A DNA stretch of 64,000 bases from Pseudarthrobacter defluvii (GTDB taxonomy: Bacteria > Actinomycetota > Actinomycetes > Actinomycetales > Micrococcaceae). Of this stretch, positions 22,306-32,141 are shown in pieces (within the stretch, counting starts at the first letter, position 1; every line of letters begins with the position of its first letter). Under the pieces are notes generated by a model, which was given only the letters and a program-made list of their open reading frames with translations, did no database searches and was not told the origin of the DNA. The DNA is taken from positions 3,534,001-3,598,000 of the forward strand of contig NZ_JAUSYG010000001.1 in the NCBI RefSeq assembly GCF_030816725.1, in the 5' to 3' direction. A program made the translations under genes and the position numbers.

Positions 22306-24383
22306 TGATGCGTTCTCCTCACGCTCAGGATGTGGGCGGGCTCCACGTGCGGATCCAGGCGCACGTAGTTGTACTCGCCCCACTCCCAGCTTTGGCCGGA
22401 GATCAGGTCATCCACGTGGAAACCGCCGCTTGGCGTGAGGTCCTGCGGGTCCAGTTCAAGGGCTGCCAGGTCCAGAGCCACGCTGCATTCCTTGGTGACG
22501 TGCGGATCCACGTTGACCACCACGATGATGGTGTCCTTGGATCCGTCGGGAAGCGTCTTGTGCTTGGAGTAGACCACGGTGGAGTCATCCGTACTCTGGT
22601 GGACCGTGAGGTTCTGGAGGTCCAGCAGTGCAGGGTGGTCCCGCCTGATGTGGTTCAGCCGCGTGATGTATGGAGCCAGGGTGCGCCCCGACTCCGCGGC
22701 GGCGTCCCAGTCGCGGGCCTTGTATTCGAACTTCTCGTTGTCGATGTACTCCTCGGCGCCGGGCCGGGCCACGTGCTCGAACAGCTCGTAACCGGCATAG
22801 ACGCCCCAGAGGGGGCTTCCGGTGGAGGCGAGGACGGCCCGGATCCGGAACGCAGCCGGTCCCCCGTACTGCAGGTATTCAGTGAGGATGTCCGGGGTGT
22901 TGACGAAGAAGTTGGGGCGGAAGAACGCCGGGGATTCGTGGCTGACTTCCTCGAAGTACGTCTCGATTTCCTTCTTGGTGTTGCGCCACGTGAAGTAGGT
23001 GTAGGACTGCTGGAAGCCTGCCCGGCCCAGGGCGTGCATCATGGCGGGCCTGGTGAAGGCTTCCGCCAGGAACACCACGCCGGGCGCCGCTTTGTTTACT
23101 TCCGCAGTAAGCCATTCCCAGAACCACACGGGTTTGGTGTGCGGGTTATCCACCCGGAAAATCTTTACCCCGTGGCTGACCCACAGCAGCACAATCCGCA
23201 GAATTTCCTGGGAAAGGCCTTCCGGGTCATTATCGAAATTGAGCGGATATATGTCCTGGTACTTCTTGGGCGGGTTCTCCGCGTAGGCAATGCTGCCGTC
23301 CACCCGGGTGGTGAACCATTCCGGGTGCGACTGGACCCAGGGGTGGTCCGGGGCTGCCTGCAGTGCGAGGTCCAGGGCTACCTCCAGGCCCAGTTCGTTG
23401 GCCCGCGCCACGAAGGCGTCGAAGTCTTCGAAGGACCCGAGGTCGGGGTGGATGGCATCGTGGCCACCCTCCTTGGCTCCGATGGCCCAGGGTGAGCCCG
23501 GATCATTCGGGCCGGCAACGAGGGTGTTGTTGGGTCCTTTGCGGAACTGCACGCCGATGGGGTGGATGGGCGGCATGTAGAGCACGTCGAACCCCATCGC
23601 GGCCACGGCGTCGAGCCGCTTGGCAGCGGTCCGGAAGTTTCCGGACGTCCAGGCGCCGGTGTTGTGGTCCTTGACGGCGCCTTCGGACCGGGGGAAGAAC
23701 TCGTACCACGCGCCGCGGCCTGCCCGGTCCCGCTCCACCAGCAGGGGGAACTTCTGGGACACGGTCACCAGCTCGCGGATGGGCTGGCGGGCAACGATGT
23801 CCGCGATCTCCGCGCCGAAGCCCGCCCCGAGGCGTTCCTCCGTGCTGCGGGACTGGTCCCCGAGGACGTCCGCGGCGTGCCGCAGGGCGGCCCGGTCCAC
23901 CTCGTCCCGGAAGTCCTCGCCGGACGCTTCGCCAAGCAGCTTGGCGCCCTCGGCGAGCATGAGCTCGACGTCGATGCCGGCGTCGATCTTCACCTCTGCG
24001 TTGTGGTGCCAAGTGCCGTAGCGGTCATGCCAGGCTTCGATGACAAAGGACCAGTTGCCGGTTTCCGACGGTGTGAGCACGCCTTCCCAGCGGTCCGTCC
24101 CCATGCCGCGTTCCCCGCGCGGCGGTGCAAGGCGCACGCGCTGGCGCTCCGCGCCGGAAGGGTCAAGGAGCACGGCGCTGACGCCGAGCATGTCGTGCCC
24201 TTCGCGGAAGGCGGTGGCGCCCACCACGATCGCTTCGCCGGGCAGGGCCTTGGCCGGAAACTTGCCGCCCTCGACAACGGGCTGCACGGCGGTGATGGGA
24301 AAACGCCCGAACCGAAGGCCCTCCGTGATTCGGCGCTGGGGCATTTTGGTGGATGCGGCACTGGTTCCTGAGTTAGTCGTCAC
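22302..24383 (-). CDS. glgE: Alpha-1,4-glucan:maltose-1-phosphate maltosyltransferase (GlgE)
   Basis: Polymerising enzyme of the GlgE pathway, transferring maltosyl units from maltose-1-phosphate to a growing alpha-glucan. The 693-residue length is normal. The N-terminal beta domain is followed by a helical insert and the GH13 barrel: [16 protein letters not shown] with nucleophile Asp near 410, and FLAEAFTRP with Glu near 438. The start is a GTG at 24383. A TAACGT hexamer ends 7 nt before it with no ribosome site, suggesting a leaderless mRNA. It is the first gene of glgE-treS-mak::glgB and diverges from glgP. Confidence 0.95.
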   Translation of the reverse strand: MTTNSGTSAASTKMPQRRITEGLRFGRFPITAVQPVVEGGKFPAKALPGEAIVVGATAFREGHDMLGVSAVLLDPSGAERQRVRLAPPRGERGMGTDRWEGVLTPSETGNWSFVIEAWHDRYGTWHHNAEVKIDAGIDVELMLAEGAKLLGEASGEDFRDEVDRAALRHAADVLGDQSRSTEERLGAGFGAEIADIVARQPIRELVTVSQKFPLLVERDRAGRGAWYEFFPRSEGAVKDHNTGAWTSGNFRTAAKRLDAVAAMGFDVLYMPPIHPIGVQFRKGPNNTLVAGPNDPGSPWAIGAKEGGHDAIHPDLGSFEDFDAFVARANELGLEVALDLALQAAPDHPWVQSHPEWFTTRVDGSIAYAENPPKKYQDIYPLNFDNDPEGLSQEILRIVLLWVSHGVKIFRVDNPHTKPVWFWEWLTAEVNKAAPGVVFLAEAFTRPAMMHALGRAGFQQSYTYFTWRNTKKEIETYFEEVSHESPAFFRPNFFVNTPDILTEYLQYGGPAAFRIRAVLASTGSPLWGVYAGYELFEHVARPGAEEYIDNEKFEYKARDWDAAAESGRTLAPYITRLNHIRRDHPALLDLQNLTVHQSTDDSTVVYSKHKTLPDGSKDTIIVVVNVDPHVTKECSVALDLAALELDPQDLTPSGGFHVDDLISGQSWEWGEYNYVRLDPHVEPAHILSVRRTHQ

Positions 24384-24536
24384 AGGCTCGACGTTAGCGA
24401 GAAATGACCCGGATTGCTAAGCCTGCTCACTAAATTCGCCCGCGCCGCGGCCCAATTTCTTCATGCGTCTGTCATTTACCCAAAAGAAACCGAAAGCTGG
24501 TTCCGGCTGCGCATGTTGTCGGTTAGTGTGACGCAG
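24384..24536. promoter_or_regulatory. Divergent promoter region between glgE and glgP
   Basis: The 153-bp gap separates the synthetic operon (glgE, minus) from glgP (plus). A -10-like TAACGT (plus-strand ACGTTA, 24391-24396) lies 7 nt before the glgE GTG, and TAGTGT (24524-24529) lies 7 nt before the glgP GTG. Both genes lack Shine-Dalgarno sequences. The centre is A+T-rich, and no clear operator was seen. Confidence 0.5.
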
Positions 24537-27155
24537 GTGAAGGCAATCCGCAGGTTTACGGTCCGTACAGTCCTCCCCGAGCCCATTCGGCCACTGGCCA
24601 GGCTGGCCAGCAATTTGCGGTGGTCCTGGCACCGCCCCACCCGGGATCTCTTCGCCGGGCTGAACCCGCGCCTGTGGGAGGAAAGCGGGCAGGACCCCAT
24701 AGGTTTCCTGGGGATGGTCAGCCGTGAGGAGTTCCAACAACTCGCTGCGAACCAGTCCGTGGTGGAACGGGTCCGCGCCGCCGAAGCGGACCTTGACCGG
24801 TACCTTGAGGAACCGCGCTGGTACCAGGGCCTGGGCCCAGATGCTCCCGCCTCCATTGCCTACTTCTCCCCCGAGTTCGGCATTACCGAGGTCCTCCCCC
24901 AGTATTCGGGCGGCCTGGGCATTTTGGCCGGAGACCATCTCAAGGCAGCCTCGGACCTGGGCGTCCCCCTCATTGGTGTGGGCCTGCTGTACCAGGCCGG
25001 CTACTTCAAGCAGTCCCTCTCCCGCGACGCCTGGCAGCAGGAGACCTACCCCGTCCTGGACCCGGACGGGCTGCCGCTCACCTTGCTGCGCGAGCCGTCT
25101 CCGGACGGCAACGGCAAGGCCCTGCAGATCTCGCTCCCCCTGCCCAACGGCCGGCGCCTGCTGGCACACATCTGGCGGGCCGACGTCGGACGCGTTCCCC
25201 TGCTCCTCCTGGACTCCAATGTCCCCGGCAACGACGACGCGGCCCGCAGCATCACTGACCGGCTGTACGGCGGCGGCGGCGACCACCGGCTGCAGCAGGA
25301 ACTGCTGCTCGGCATGGGCGGCGTCAAGGCCCTGCGTGCCTTCCAGAAACTGACCGGCACCGCGGCGCCGGAGGTCTTCCACACCAACGAGGGCCACGCA
25401 GGCTTCCTGGGAATTGAACGCATCCAGGAACTGATGTCCGGCGAGCAGGCGCTGACGTTCGACGAAGCACTGGCCGCCGGGCGCGCGTCGACCGTGTTCA
25501 CCACCCACACGCCGGTCCCGGCGGGCATCGACAGGTTCGAAATCAACCAGATCAGCCACTTCTTCCAGGCCGGGCTGGCCCCCGCGGTGCCGGTGGACAG
25601 GATCCTGGAACTGGGCCGGGAAAACTACGCGGACGGAAACCCGGCCGTCTTCAACATGGCAGTCATGGGCCTGCGCCTGGCCCAGCGTGCCAACGGCGTG
25701 GCCAAGCTGCACGGTGAAGTGTCCCGCGGCATGTTCTCGGCGCTGTGGCCGGGGTTCGACCATTCGGAGGTGCCCATCACCTCCGTAACCAACGGCGTCC
25801 ACGTGCCCACGTGGGTGGACAGCCGCATCTCCAAGCTGGCCCGCGACCAGTTCGGCAGCGAGGCGGAAGCACTGGGCAAATGGGACCTCGCCTACAACGT
25901 CAGCGACGCCGACGTCTGGGCGCTCCGGCGTGAAATGCGCGCCGCCCTGGTAGAGGACGTGCGCCGCAGGCTGCGTGCCGCGTGGAAGAAACGCGGTGCC
26001 GCGGACGCCGAGCTGGGCTGGACCGACAATGTCCTGGACCCGGACGTACTGACCATTGGGTTTGCCCGCCGCGTGCCCACCTACAAGCGGCTGACCCTGA
26101 TGCTGCGTGAGCCTGCGAGGCTGAAGGCACTGCTCCTGCACAAGGAACACCCCATCCAGTTGGTCATCGCCGGCAAGTCCCACCCTGCCGACGACGCTGG
26201 CAAGAAGATGATCCAGGACCTGGTGCGCTTCACCGATGACCCGGAGGTCCGGCACCGCATCGCATTCCTGCCCAACTACGACATCGCCATGGCCAGGACG
26301 CTGTTCCCCGGCTGCGATGTCTGGCTGAACAACCCGCTGCGGCCCCTGGAAGCCTGCGGCACGTCCGGCATGAAGGCGGCGCTGAACGGGTCCCTGAACC
26401 TGTCCGTCCTGGACGGCTGGTGGGATGAGATGTACGACGGCGAGAACGGCTGGGCAATCCCCACCGCCAACAACGACGCCTCGCCGGAGGAACGCGACGA
26501 CATCGAGGCTGCGGCGCTGTACGAGCTGCTGGAAACGCAGGTGGCCCCCCGCTTCTACGGCGGCACAGTGTCCGAGGGCGCCGGCGCCGCCGGGCCGTCA
26601 ACCACCGGAAGCGAAACGGTTCCGACGCACTGGGTGTCCATGATCAAGCACACCCTCTCACACCTGGGTCCGGCAGTCTCCGCCGAGCGCATGCTCCGCG
26701 ACTACGTGAACATCCTGTACCGCCCCGCAGCGGAAGCCGGCCGCAGCGCCACCGCCAGCTCGTACGCCCAGGCCCGGGGGCTGGCCTCCTGGTCGGCCAA
26801 GGTGCGCGCCGCCTGGCCGCAGGTGCACGTGGAGCACGTCGATTCGGTGGGCGTGTCCGAGGACCCGCAGATCGGGGACACCCTGCAGGTCAACGCCTAC
26901 GTGGCCCTGAACGCCCTCACGCCCGAGGATGTGTGCGTGGAAGTGGCCTATGGGCGGGCTGAAGAGAACGACGCCCTGGCGGACATCACCATGATGGAGC
27001 TGCAGGTAAAGGAAGACCTCGGAAACGGGCGGCACCTGTTCAGCGGTTCCCTGGTGATCGACCGCTCGGGTCCGTTCGGCTACACCGTCCGGGTCCTGCC
27101 GCGGCATGAGGCCCTCGCATCGAAGGCGGAGCTCGGACTGATCGTCAACGCCTAG
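24537..27155 (+). CDS. glgP: Alpha-glucan phosphorylase (GlgP)
   Basis: PLP-dependent phosphorylase releasing glucose-1-phosphate from alpha-glucan; a degradative partner to the divergent GlgE operon. From the GTG at 24537 it is 872 aa, matching the actinobacterial GlgP class, which starts with KAIRRFTVRTVLPEP. The N-terminal domain has IAYFSPEFGI and YSGGLGILAGDHLK. The C-terminal domain has ACGTSGMKAALNG near 607-619, carrying the PLP lysine, and a DGWWDE motif after it. An in-frame ATG upstream at 24513 is possible, but the hexamer TAGTGT ends 7 nt before 24537. An Ala/Gly-rich insertion near 680-690 looks like a loop. Confidence 0.93.
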   Translation: MKAIRRFTVRTVLPEPIRPLARLASNLRWSWHRPTRDLFAGLNPRLWEESGQDPIGFLGMVSREEFQQLAANQSVVERVRAAEADLDRYLEEPRWYQGLGPDAPASIAYFSPEFGITEVLPQYSGGLGILAGDHLKAASDLGVPLIGVGLLYQAGYFKQSLSRDAWQQETYPVLDPDGLPLTLLREPSPDGNGKALQISLPLPNGRRLLAHIWRADVGRVPLLLLDSNVPGNDDAARSITDRLYGGGGDHRLQQELLLGMGGVKALRAFQKLTGTAAPEVFHTNEGHAGFLGIERIQELMSGEQALTFDEALAAGRASTVFTTHTPVPAGIDRFEINQISHFFQAGLAPAVPVDRILELGRENYADGNPAVFNMAVMGLRLAQRANGVAKLHGEVSRGMFSALWPGFDHSEVPITSVTNGVHVPTWVDSRISKLARDQFGSEAEALGKWDLAYNVSDADVWALRREMRAALVEDVRRRLRAAWKKRGAADAELGWTDNVLDPDVLTIGFARRVPTYKRLTLMLREPARLKALLLHKEHPIQLVIAGKSHPADDAGKKMIQDLVRFTDDPEVRHRIAFLPNYDIAMARTLFPGCDVWLNNPLRPLEACGTSGMKAALNGSLNLSVLDGWWDEMYDGENGWAIPTANNDASPEERDDIEAAALYELLETQVAPRFYGGTVSEGAGAAGPSTTGSETVPTHWVSMIKHTLSHLGPAVSAERMLRDYVNILYRPAAEAGRSATASSYAQARGLASWSAKVRAAWPQVHVEHVDSVGVSEDPQIGDTLQVNAYVALNALTPEDVCVEVAYGRAEENDALADITMMELQVKEDLGNGRHLFSGSLVIDRSGPFGYTVRVLPRHEALASKAELGLIVNA

Positions 27156-27233
27156 CCCCTGTCCTGACAGGAACGGCGTCTGATGGGTACGGTTCCTGGC
27201 AGGCAGGCCAGGAACCCGACCCAGGAGGACGCA

Positions 27234-29021
27234 ATGACCGAACGCACGGTGGCCGATGTAATCGTGGAGCGCCTCACCACGTGGGGTGTGGAGAGGGTCT
27301 TCGGCTACAGCGGGGACGGCATCAACGGGTTCATGGGCGCCCTTCGCCGGACAGAGGGCCGGGTGGAGTTCGTCCAGGCCCGGCATGAGGAAGCGGCCGC
27401 GTTCATGGCGGTGGGCCACGCGAAATACACCGGCGGCGTAGGGGTGGTCACCTCCACCCAGGGCCCCGGCGCGGTGCACCTGCTCAACGGGCTGTATGAC
27501 GCCAAGCTGGACGGCGTGCCGGTGGTGGCCATCGTGGGGCAGCAAAGCCGCACCGTGCTGGGTTCCGGCTACATGCAGGAAATCGACCTCACGACACTGT
27601 TCAAGGACGTCGCATCGCAGTTCGTGCAGCTGGTCAGCGCGGAAGAGCAAGTGCCCATGGTGCTGGACCGGGCCTTCCGCACGGCCAAGGCCACCGCGTC
27701 CCCGTGCGTCGTGATCATCCCGCACGACGTCCAGTCCGCGCCGGCGCCCGAACTGGAGCAACAGCACGGCATCGTGGTAACTGCCCCGTCCTGGAGTGCA
27801 GCGGCCAAGACCCCCCGCGAAGAGGACCTGGCCGCGGCGGCTGCCCTCCTCAACTCCGCGGAACGGGTGGCGCTCCTGGTGGGCCAGGGAGCCAGGCACG
27901 CCGGCCAGGAAGTAGCGGCAATCGCCGAGAAGCTTGGCGCGGGAATCGCCACCAGCCTCCTGGGTAAACCCTACGTGGATGAGAACCTGCCCCTTGCAGT
28001 TGGAACCATGGGACACCTGGGCACCACGGCCAGTGCGCACTTGCTGGGGTCCTGCGATGCCCTCCTCATCGTGGGTTCAAATGATCCCTGGACCGAGTTC
28101 TATCCGCCGCCCGGCGCAGCCCGCACGGTCCAGATCGACATCGATGAGAAGAAGATCGGCAACCGCTACCCCGTGGAGGTGGGCCTGGCAGGGGACGCCG
28201 CGTCCGCGCTTGAGGCCCTCAACCAAAGGCTGGAGCACCGTCCCCGGAGCCAATGGCGCTCAGAGGTGGAGGAGGAAGTCAGCCGCTGGCGCATCCTCGC
28301 GGCAGACCGGGCCGCCGTCCCCGCCAGCCCCGTCAATCCGGAACGTGTGGTGCGCGAGCTCAACGGCAGGCTGCCCGCTGACGCCCAGGTGAGCGTCGAC
28401 GTCGGAAGCTGTGTTTACTGGTACGCCCGCCAACTGGTGCTGCCCCAGGGTGTCCCTGCCCACCTGTCCGGGACGCTGGCGAGCATGGGCTGCTCAATCC
28501 CCTACGGGATCGCGGCCAAGCTCGAGCACCCTGACCGCCCGGTGCTGGCCCTGGCCGGGGACGGCGCCATGCAGATGCTGGGCGTGGCCGAGCTGGTGAC
28601 GGTGGCGCACCGCTGGCGCCAGTGGCAGGACCCGCGGTTCGTGGTGTGCGTCTTCAACAACCGGGAGCTGACCGAAGTCACATGGGAGCAGCGCGAGTCG
28701 GAGGCCGAACCGCGGTTTGCCGCGAGCCAGGAACTGCCCGATTTTCCTTTTGCCGGCTATGCCGACCTGCTGGGGCTCAGGGGCATCCGGGTGGAGGACC
28801 CGGAGCTGATCGCAGATGCCTGGGACCAGGCCTTCGCGGCAGACTGCCCCGTGGTGATCGAAGTGCTGACAGACCCCGAGATCCCGTTGCTGCCGCCCTT
28901 CCCCGCCGGGCGGCAGAAGGCCGAAAGCATGCGCAAGGGCCTGGCAGCCGAGGACGACGGCGGCAGGGCCTCGGCGCTGCTGGACACCTACGTTTCGCAC
29001 GAGGAGCGCCCGGGAAGCTAG
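27234..29021 (+). CDS. Thiamine-pyrophosphate-requiring enzyme, pyruvate oxidase/dehydrogenase (PoxB)-like
   Basis: A 595-residue three-domain TPP enzyme of the POX/ALS group. The N-terminal Pyr domain has FGYSGDGINGFMGAL and the catalytic Glu in RHEEAAAFMA near 52. A central Rossmann-like domain follows. The C-terminal PP domain has GDGAMQMLGVAEL near 443 and NN near 475, the GDG-NN metal/TPP motif. The ATG at 27234 has AGGAGG upstream. It may act as pyruvate:quinone oxidoreductase or a related decarboxylase; the motifs do not fix the substrate. It lies 78 bp after glgP on the same strand and could be cotranscribed, but it has its own strong ribosome site. Confidence 0.85.
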   Translation: MTERTVADVIVERLTTWGVERVFGYSGDGINGFMGALRRTEGRVEFVQARHEEAAAFMAVGHAKYTGGVGVVTSTQGPGAVHLLNGLYDAKLDGVPVVAIVGQQSRTVLGSGYMQEIDLTTLFKDVASQFVQLVSAEEQVPMVLDRAFRTAKATASPCVVIIPHDVQSAPAPELEQQHGIVVTAPSWSAAAKTPREEDLAAAAALLNSAERVALLVGQGARHAGQEVAAIAEKLGAGIATSLLGKPYVDENLPLAVGTMGHLGTTASAHLLGSCDALLIVGSNDPWTEFYPPPGAARTVQIDIDEKKIGNRYPVEVGLAGDAASALEALNQRLEHRPRSQWRSEVEEEVSRWRILAADRAAVPASPVNPERVVRELNGRLPADAQVSVDVGSCVYWYARQLVLPQGVPAHLSGTLASMGCSIPYGIAAKLEHPDRPVLALAGDGAMQMLGVAELVTVAHRWRQWQDPRFVVCVFNNRELTEVTWEQRESEAEPRFAASQELPDFPFAGYADLLGLRGIRVEDPELIADAWDQAFAADCPVVIEVLTDPEIPLLPPFPAGRQKAESMRKGLAAEDDGGRASALLDTYVSHEERPGS

Positions 29022-29030
29022 CAGTTCCGC

Positions 29031-29387
29031 CTAAAGAAGCACGGCGGTGACGGCAAGGTCCTTGCCCGCGTACCGTTCGGCGTCCTGCAGGATTTCGCAG
29101 ATAATGCCAAATGACCGGTCGCTGCGGAATGGGGCGGCCACCTGCCACAGGACTGTGACGGGCGGGTTTCCGTTCTCGGTGATACTGTCCGCGAAGTCGT
29201 GGAGCGAGTCGTTCAGGGCATCAAGGTTCACGCCGTAATGTTCGGGAAAGCCCAGCACTTCCCCGAAGGTTTCCAGGACGGCGCGTTTGCTGTCCGCGGG
29301 TGGGACCACCACGCTGCGGCGCCCGGCGTCGGCCACCTGTTCTTGCAGTTCTTCCAGGGTCCAGGTGTCGCCGGAGAAGATTCTCAT
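29031..29387 (-). CDS. Barstar-family ribonuclease inhibitor
   Basis: A 118-residue cytoplasmic protein with the barstar fold signature. PEHYGVNLDALNDSL at about 48-62 aligns with the barnase-binding helix of barstar; Asp56 and Asp60 match barstar Asp35 and Asp39, while His50 replaces Tyr29. The ATG at 29387 lies 7 nt after the stop of the secreted RNase gene. The pair is therefore a classic RNase plus intracellular inhibitor unit, protecting the producer from its own enzyme before export. The order is RNase first, inhibitor second, both on the minus strand. Confidence 0.9.
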   Translation of the reverse strand: MRIFSGDTWTLEELQEQVADAGRRSVVVPPADSKRAVLETFGEVLGFPEHYGVNLDALNDSLHDFADSITENGNPPVTVLWQVAAPFRSDRSFGIICEILQDAERYAGKDLAVTAVLL

Positions 29388-29394
29388 GGTTGTG

Positions 29395-29883
29395 CTAGCT
29401 GCCTTCCGCTATGTACTTGAACGTTGCGTAGTGGTCCCCGGTGTAGTACTTCTCGCCGCCGTTTCCGGCCACAATGCGCCGTGCGCCCCGGTCCGGTTCG
29501 CCGGGGGTGGGGACGGTGTATTCGCGGTAGTAGCCCCGGTCCCGGACCGGCAGGACCCGCTCGAAGTTGCCGAACACCTGGTCATCCTGGCTGTACCGGT
29601 ACGGGCCGCCCGCCCGGATCAGTGCCAGCACCCTGCGGCCCTCCACCGGGAGCGCCGATTCACGGATCTCCGGCAGGGTGGACGGGTTGGCTGCCCGGCG
29701 CGGTGCAGACTGCTTCGCTCCCGCGGACGCAGCCGCGCCGCCCGGAGTGGACGTGGGGCTGGAAGCGGTTCCCGGCGTCGTACCTTCCGTCTGCTGGCCC
29801 AGCATGGCCGCGCCGCCGAACGCCACCATGGCCAGCACCACGAGGGTGGTGATGAGCAGGGGAATGATGGAGCGGTTACGCAT
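29395..29883 (-). CDS. Secreted or membrane-anchored guanyl-specific ribonuclease (RNase Sa/barnase type)
   Basis: A 162-residue protein. An N-terminal hydrophobic segment (about 6-28) is a signal peptide or anchor, followed by a Ser/Thr/Gly/Pro-rich linker. From about residue 75 comes the N1/T1 ribonuclease domain: ALPVEGRRVLALI, GPYRYSQDDQVFGNFE, YYREYTVPTPG, GARRIV and YYTGDHYATF. These match RNase Sa segment by segment. The catalytic trio is Glu121, Arg135 or Arg136, and His151. I chose the ATG at 29883 because it gives a clean signal; the frame is open a little further upstream. The barstar gene follows by 7 nt. Likely target: foreign or environmental RNA. Confidence 0.9.
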   Translation of the reverse strand: MRNRSIIPLLITTLVVLAMVAFGGAAMLGQQTEGTTPGTASSPTSTPGGAAASAGAKQSAPRRAANPSTLPEIRESALPVEGRRVLALIRAGGPYRYSQDDQVFGNFERVLPVRDRGYYREYTVPTPGEPDRGARRIVAGNGGEKYYTGDHYATFKYIAEGS

Positions 29884-29944
29884 TCGGGGGTACCTGCCGG
29901 CTGGTTGTGCTGATCTATTGTCTGCTGTCCTGGTGGTGCGGGAC

Positions 29945-32050
29945 TTACGTGCGGTAAATGCTGATGGAGTTGGCCTCCGCGGTGTCGGTTTCACCAGAGG
30001 CCACCTGGATGCCCTGCCGCTCCTTGTGCCGCGGTGAGGTGGTCAGCCGAAGCTCGAACAGGCTCGGCGCCGGCCTCCCGGCGTCCGGAAGGGTGACCTG
30101 CACGTCCCGGGCGCTGCCGTTCACCACCACCAGGCCGGCCAGGTCGCCGCCGTCGTCGCCGAGCAGGAGCTGCATGACCCGGTGCTGCGGATCGTTCCAG
30201 CGGTCGGCGGACATGGGCTGCCCGTCCTGGTCGAACCAGTAGAGGTAGGACTGTTCGTCCCGGACCGGGAAGTCGTGGGGCTGGGCGGCCAGGAACTCCT
30301 TGCGCAGCCGGATGTACCGTTTGGTGCTGCGCAGCATTTCGTGCGCCTCTGCCGTCAGCGTCCAGTCCAGCCAGGTGATGTGGTTGTCCTGGCAGTAGGC
30401 GTTGTTGTTTCCCTGCTGGGTCCGCGCCAGCTCGTCTCCGGCGGTGATCATGGGGACTCCCAGCGACACCATCAGCGATGCCATCAGGTTTCGCCGCGAT
30501 TGCGCACGCCCTGCAAGGATCGCCCCGCTCTCGGTGGGACCCTCCACGCCGTGGTTGTAGCTGCGGTTGTCGCCGTGCCCGTCCCTGTTCTCCTCGCCGT
30601 TGTCCTCATTGTGCTTCCGGTCGTAGGACACGAGGTCGTTCATGGTGAAGCCGTCATGGGCCGTGACGAAGTTGACTGACGCAAGGCGCGAGCGGCCGGA
30701 GGCCTGGAAGAGCCCGGCGGAACCGGACAGGGCGTCAGCGAACCTGGCCATGGTCCCGCCCTGCCCACCGGCATCAATGGCGGCCCGGTCCGCCAGCCAG
30801 AAAGTCCGCACGGCGTCCCGGAAGTGATCATTCCAGTCCACCCAGCCGGGCGGGAACTGCCCGGTCTGCCAGCCGCCGTAGCCAATGTCCCAGGGCTCGG
30901 CGATCAGCTTGACCTCGGACAGGACGGGATCGGCGGCGACGGCGGTGAGGAAGGGGTGCCTGGGGTCGAATTCATTTGCGTCGTTCCGGCACAGTGTGAC
31001 GGCCAGGTCGAAGCGGAAGCCGTCGATGTGGAACTCATCCACCCAGTACCGCAGTGAGTCGGTCGCCAGCTCGACAACGCGGGGATCCGCGAAGTTAAGC
31101 GAGTTGCCGCAGCCGGTGGTGTCGATGTACTTGCCGTGGCCATCCACCCGGTAGTACGTGTCCTCCCCAAGGCCCTTGAAGCTCAGGACCGGCCCGTCCG
31201 CCCGGCCTTCCGCAGTGTGGTTGTAGACGACGTCGAGGATGACCTCCAGCCCGGCGGCGTGCAGGGCTTTGACCATGGCTTTGAACTCGTCCTGGACAGC
31301 CTGTGCGCCGGCTTCCTGGGAAGCCCGGGTGGCGTACCCGGGGTGCGGGGCAAAGAAGGCAGCGGTGTTGTACCCCCAATAATTGCTGAGCCCCAGGTCC
31401 TGCAGGTGCGGCTCATCGACGTGGAAGTGAACGGGCAGCAGCTGGACGGATGTGATGCCCAGGCTGGTGAGATGCTCGACGACGGCAGGGTGCGCCAGGC
31501 CGGCGTAGGTGCCCCTCAGCTCTTCCGGCACATCCGGGTGGAGCATGCTCTGGCCGCGGACGTGGGCTTCATAGACGATGGTGTTGCGCCAGGGAAGATG
31601 GAGAAGTTCGTCCGTTTCCCAGTCGAAGTCGGTGGCCGTCCGGACGCTGGTAAGCACACCATCGCGCTGGTCAACTCCCCTGCCGTACGGGTCCAGCAGC
31701 AGGGGCTGCCGGGCCGCACCGTTGCCGTTGGCCGTGGGAAGGGCCGGCGGCAACGGCTGGTTGTCCGACGACGGACGGAAGCCGTAGCGCGACCCGTAGG
31801 GCAGCGCCTCCACGATGCCGTGGTGAACGCCCTTGGTGATGTTGGGCAGGGTCTGGACCCGCCATTCCCCGCCCGGAGGGCAGAAGACGATATCCAGGCT
31901 GGAGACGGCAGGTGCGAAGCAGGCAACGTTGGCCCGCCCGCCCGCATGGTGGCGGGTGCCGCCCGAATCAGCGCGCGGGGCGCTGACACCGAGGGGAACG
32001 GCCGAGGAGGCGTCCATGGTGGAGGCGGTGTCGAAGAGCGGCATGACCAT
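29945..32050 (-). CDS. glgX: Glycogen debranching enzyme (GlgX/TreX type)
   Basis: GH13 isoamylase-type enzyme removing branches from alpha-glucan; 701 aa. It has an N-terminal CBM48-like part, YEAHVRGQSMLHPDVPEEL, then DGFRFDLAVTL with nucleophile Asp near 347, LIAEPWDIG with the acid Glu near 384, and NFVTAHDGFTMNDLVSY with a downstream HNEDNGEENRDG loop, both typical of GlgX. I chose the ATG at 32050: TACTAT (plus-strand ATAGTA, 32058-32063) ends 7 nt upstream, pointing to a leaderless start. An ATG at 32044 with AGGTG upstream is a close alternative. The RNase/barstar pair follows it on the same strand. Confidence 0.92.
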   Translation of the reverse strand: MVMPLFDTASTMDASSAVPLGVSAPRADSGGTRHHAGGRANVACFAPAVSSLDIVFCPPGGEWRVQTLPNITKGVHHGIVEALPYGSRYGFRPSSDNQPLPPALPTANGNGAARQPLLLDPYGRGVDQRDGVLTSVRTATDFDWETDELLHLPWRNTIVYEAHVRGQSMLHPDVPEELRGTYAGLAHPAVVEHLTSLGITSVQLLPVHFHVDEPHLQDLGLSNYWGYNTAAFFAPHPGYATRASQEAGAQAVQDEFKAMVKALHAAGLEVILDVVYNHTAEGRADGPVLSFKGLGEDTYYRVDGHGKYIDTTGCGNSLNFADPRVVELATDSLRYWVDEFHIDGFRFDLAVTLCRNDANEFDPRHPFLTAVAADPVLSEVKLIAEPWDIGYGGWQTGQFPPGWVDWNDHFRDAVRTFWLADRAAIDAGGQGGTMARFADALSGSAGLFQASGRSRLASVNFVTAHDGFTMNDLVSYDRKHNEDNGEENRDGHGDNRSYNHGVEGPTESGAILAGRAQSRRNLMASLMVSLGVPMITAGDELARTQQGNNNAYCQDNHITWLDWTLTAEAHEMLRSTKRYIRLRKEFLAAQPHDFPVRDEQSYLYWFDQDGQPMSADRWNDPQHRVMQLLLGDDGGDLAGLVVVNGSARDVQVTLPDAGRPAPSLFELRLTTSPRHKERQGIQVASGETDTAEANSISIYRT

Positions 32051-32141
32051 CACCTAAATAGTAGCGGTCAGTGGCGCTTGACCTGCCCGTTCGACTCCGC
32101 GGCGCCGGGGAAACTGTCAGGGGCGCTGGTCCCCGGGTTGG

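Noticed and set aside
24417..26255. Long minus-strand open frame (612 codons) opposite glgP
   Set aside because: It is the shadow of glgP in high-G+C DNA. Its translation has no family motifs, and glgP on the other strand is clearly the real gene.
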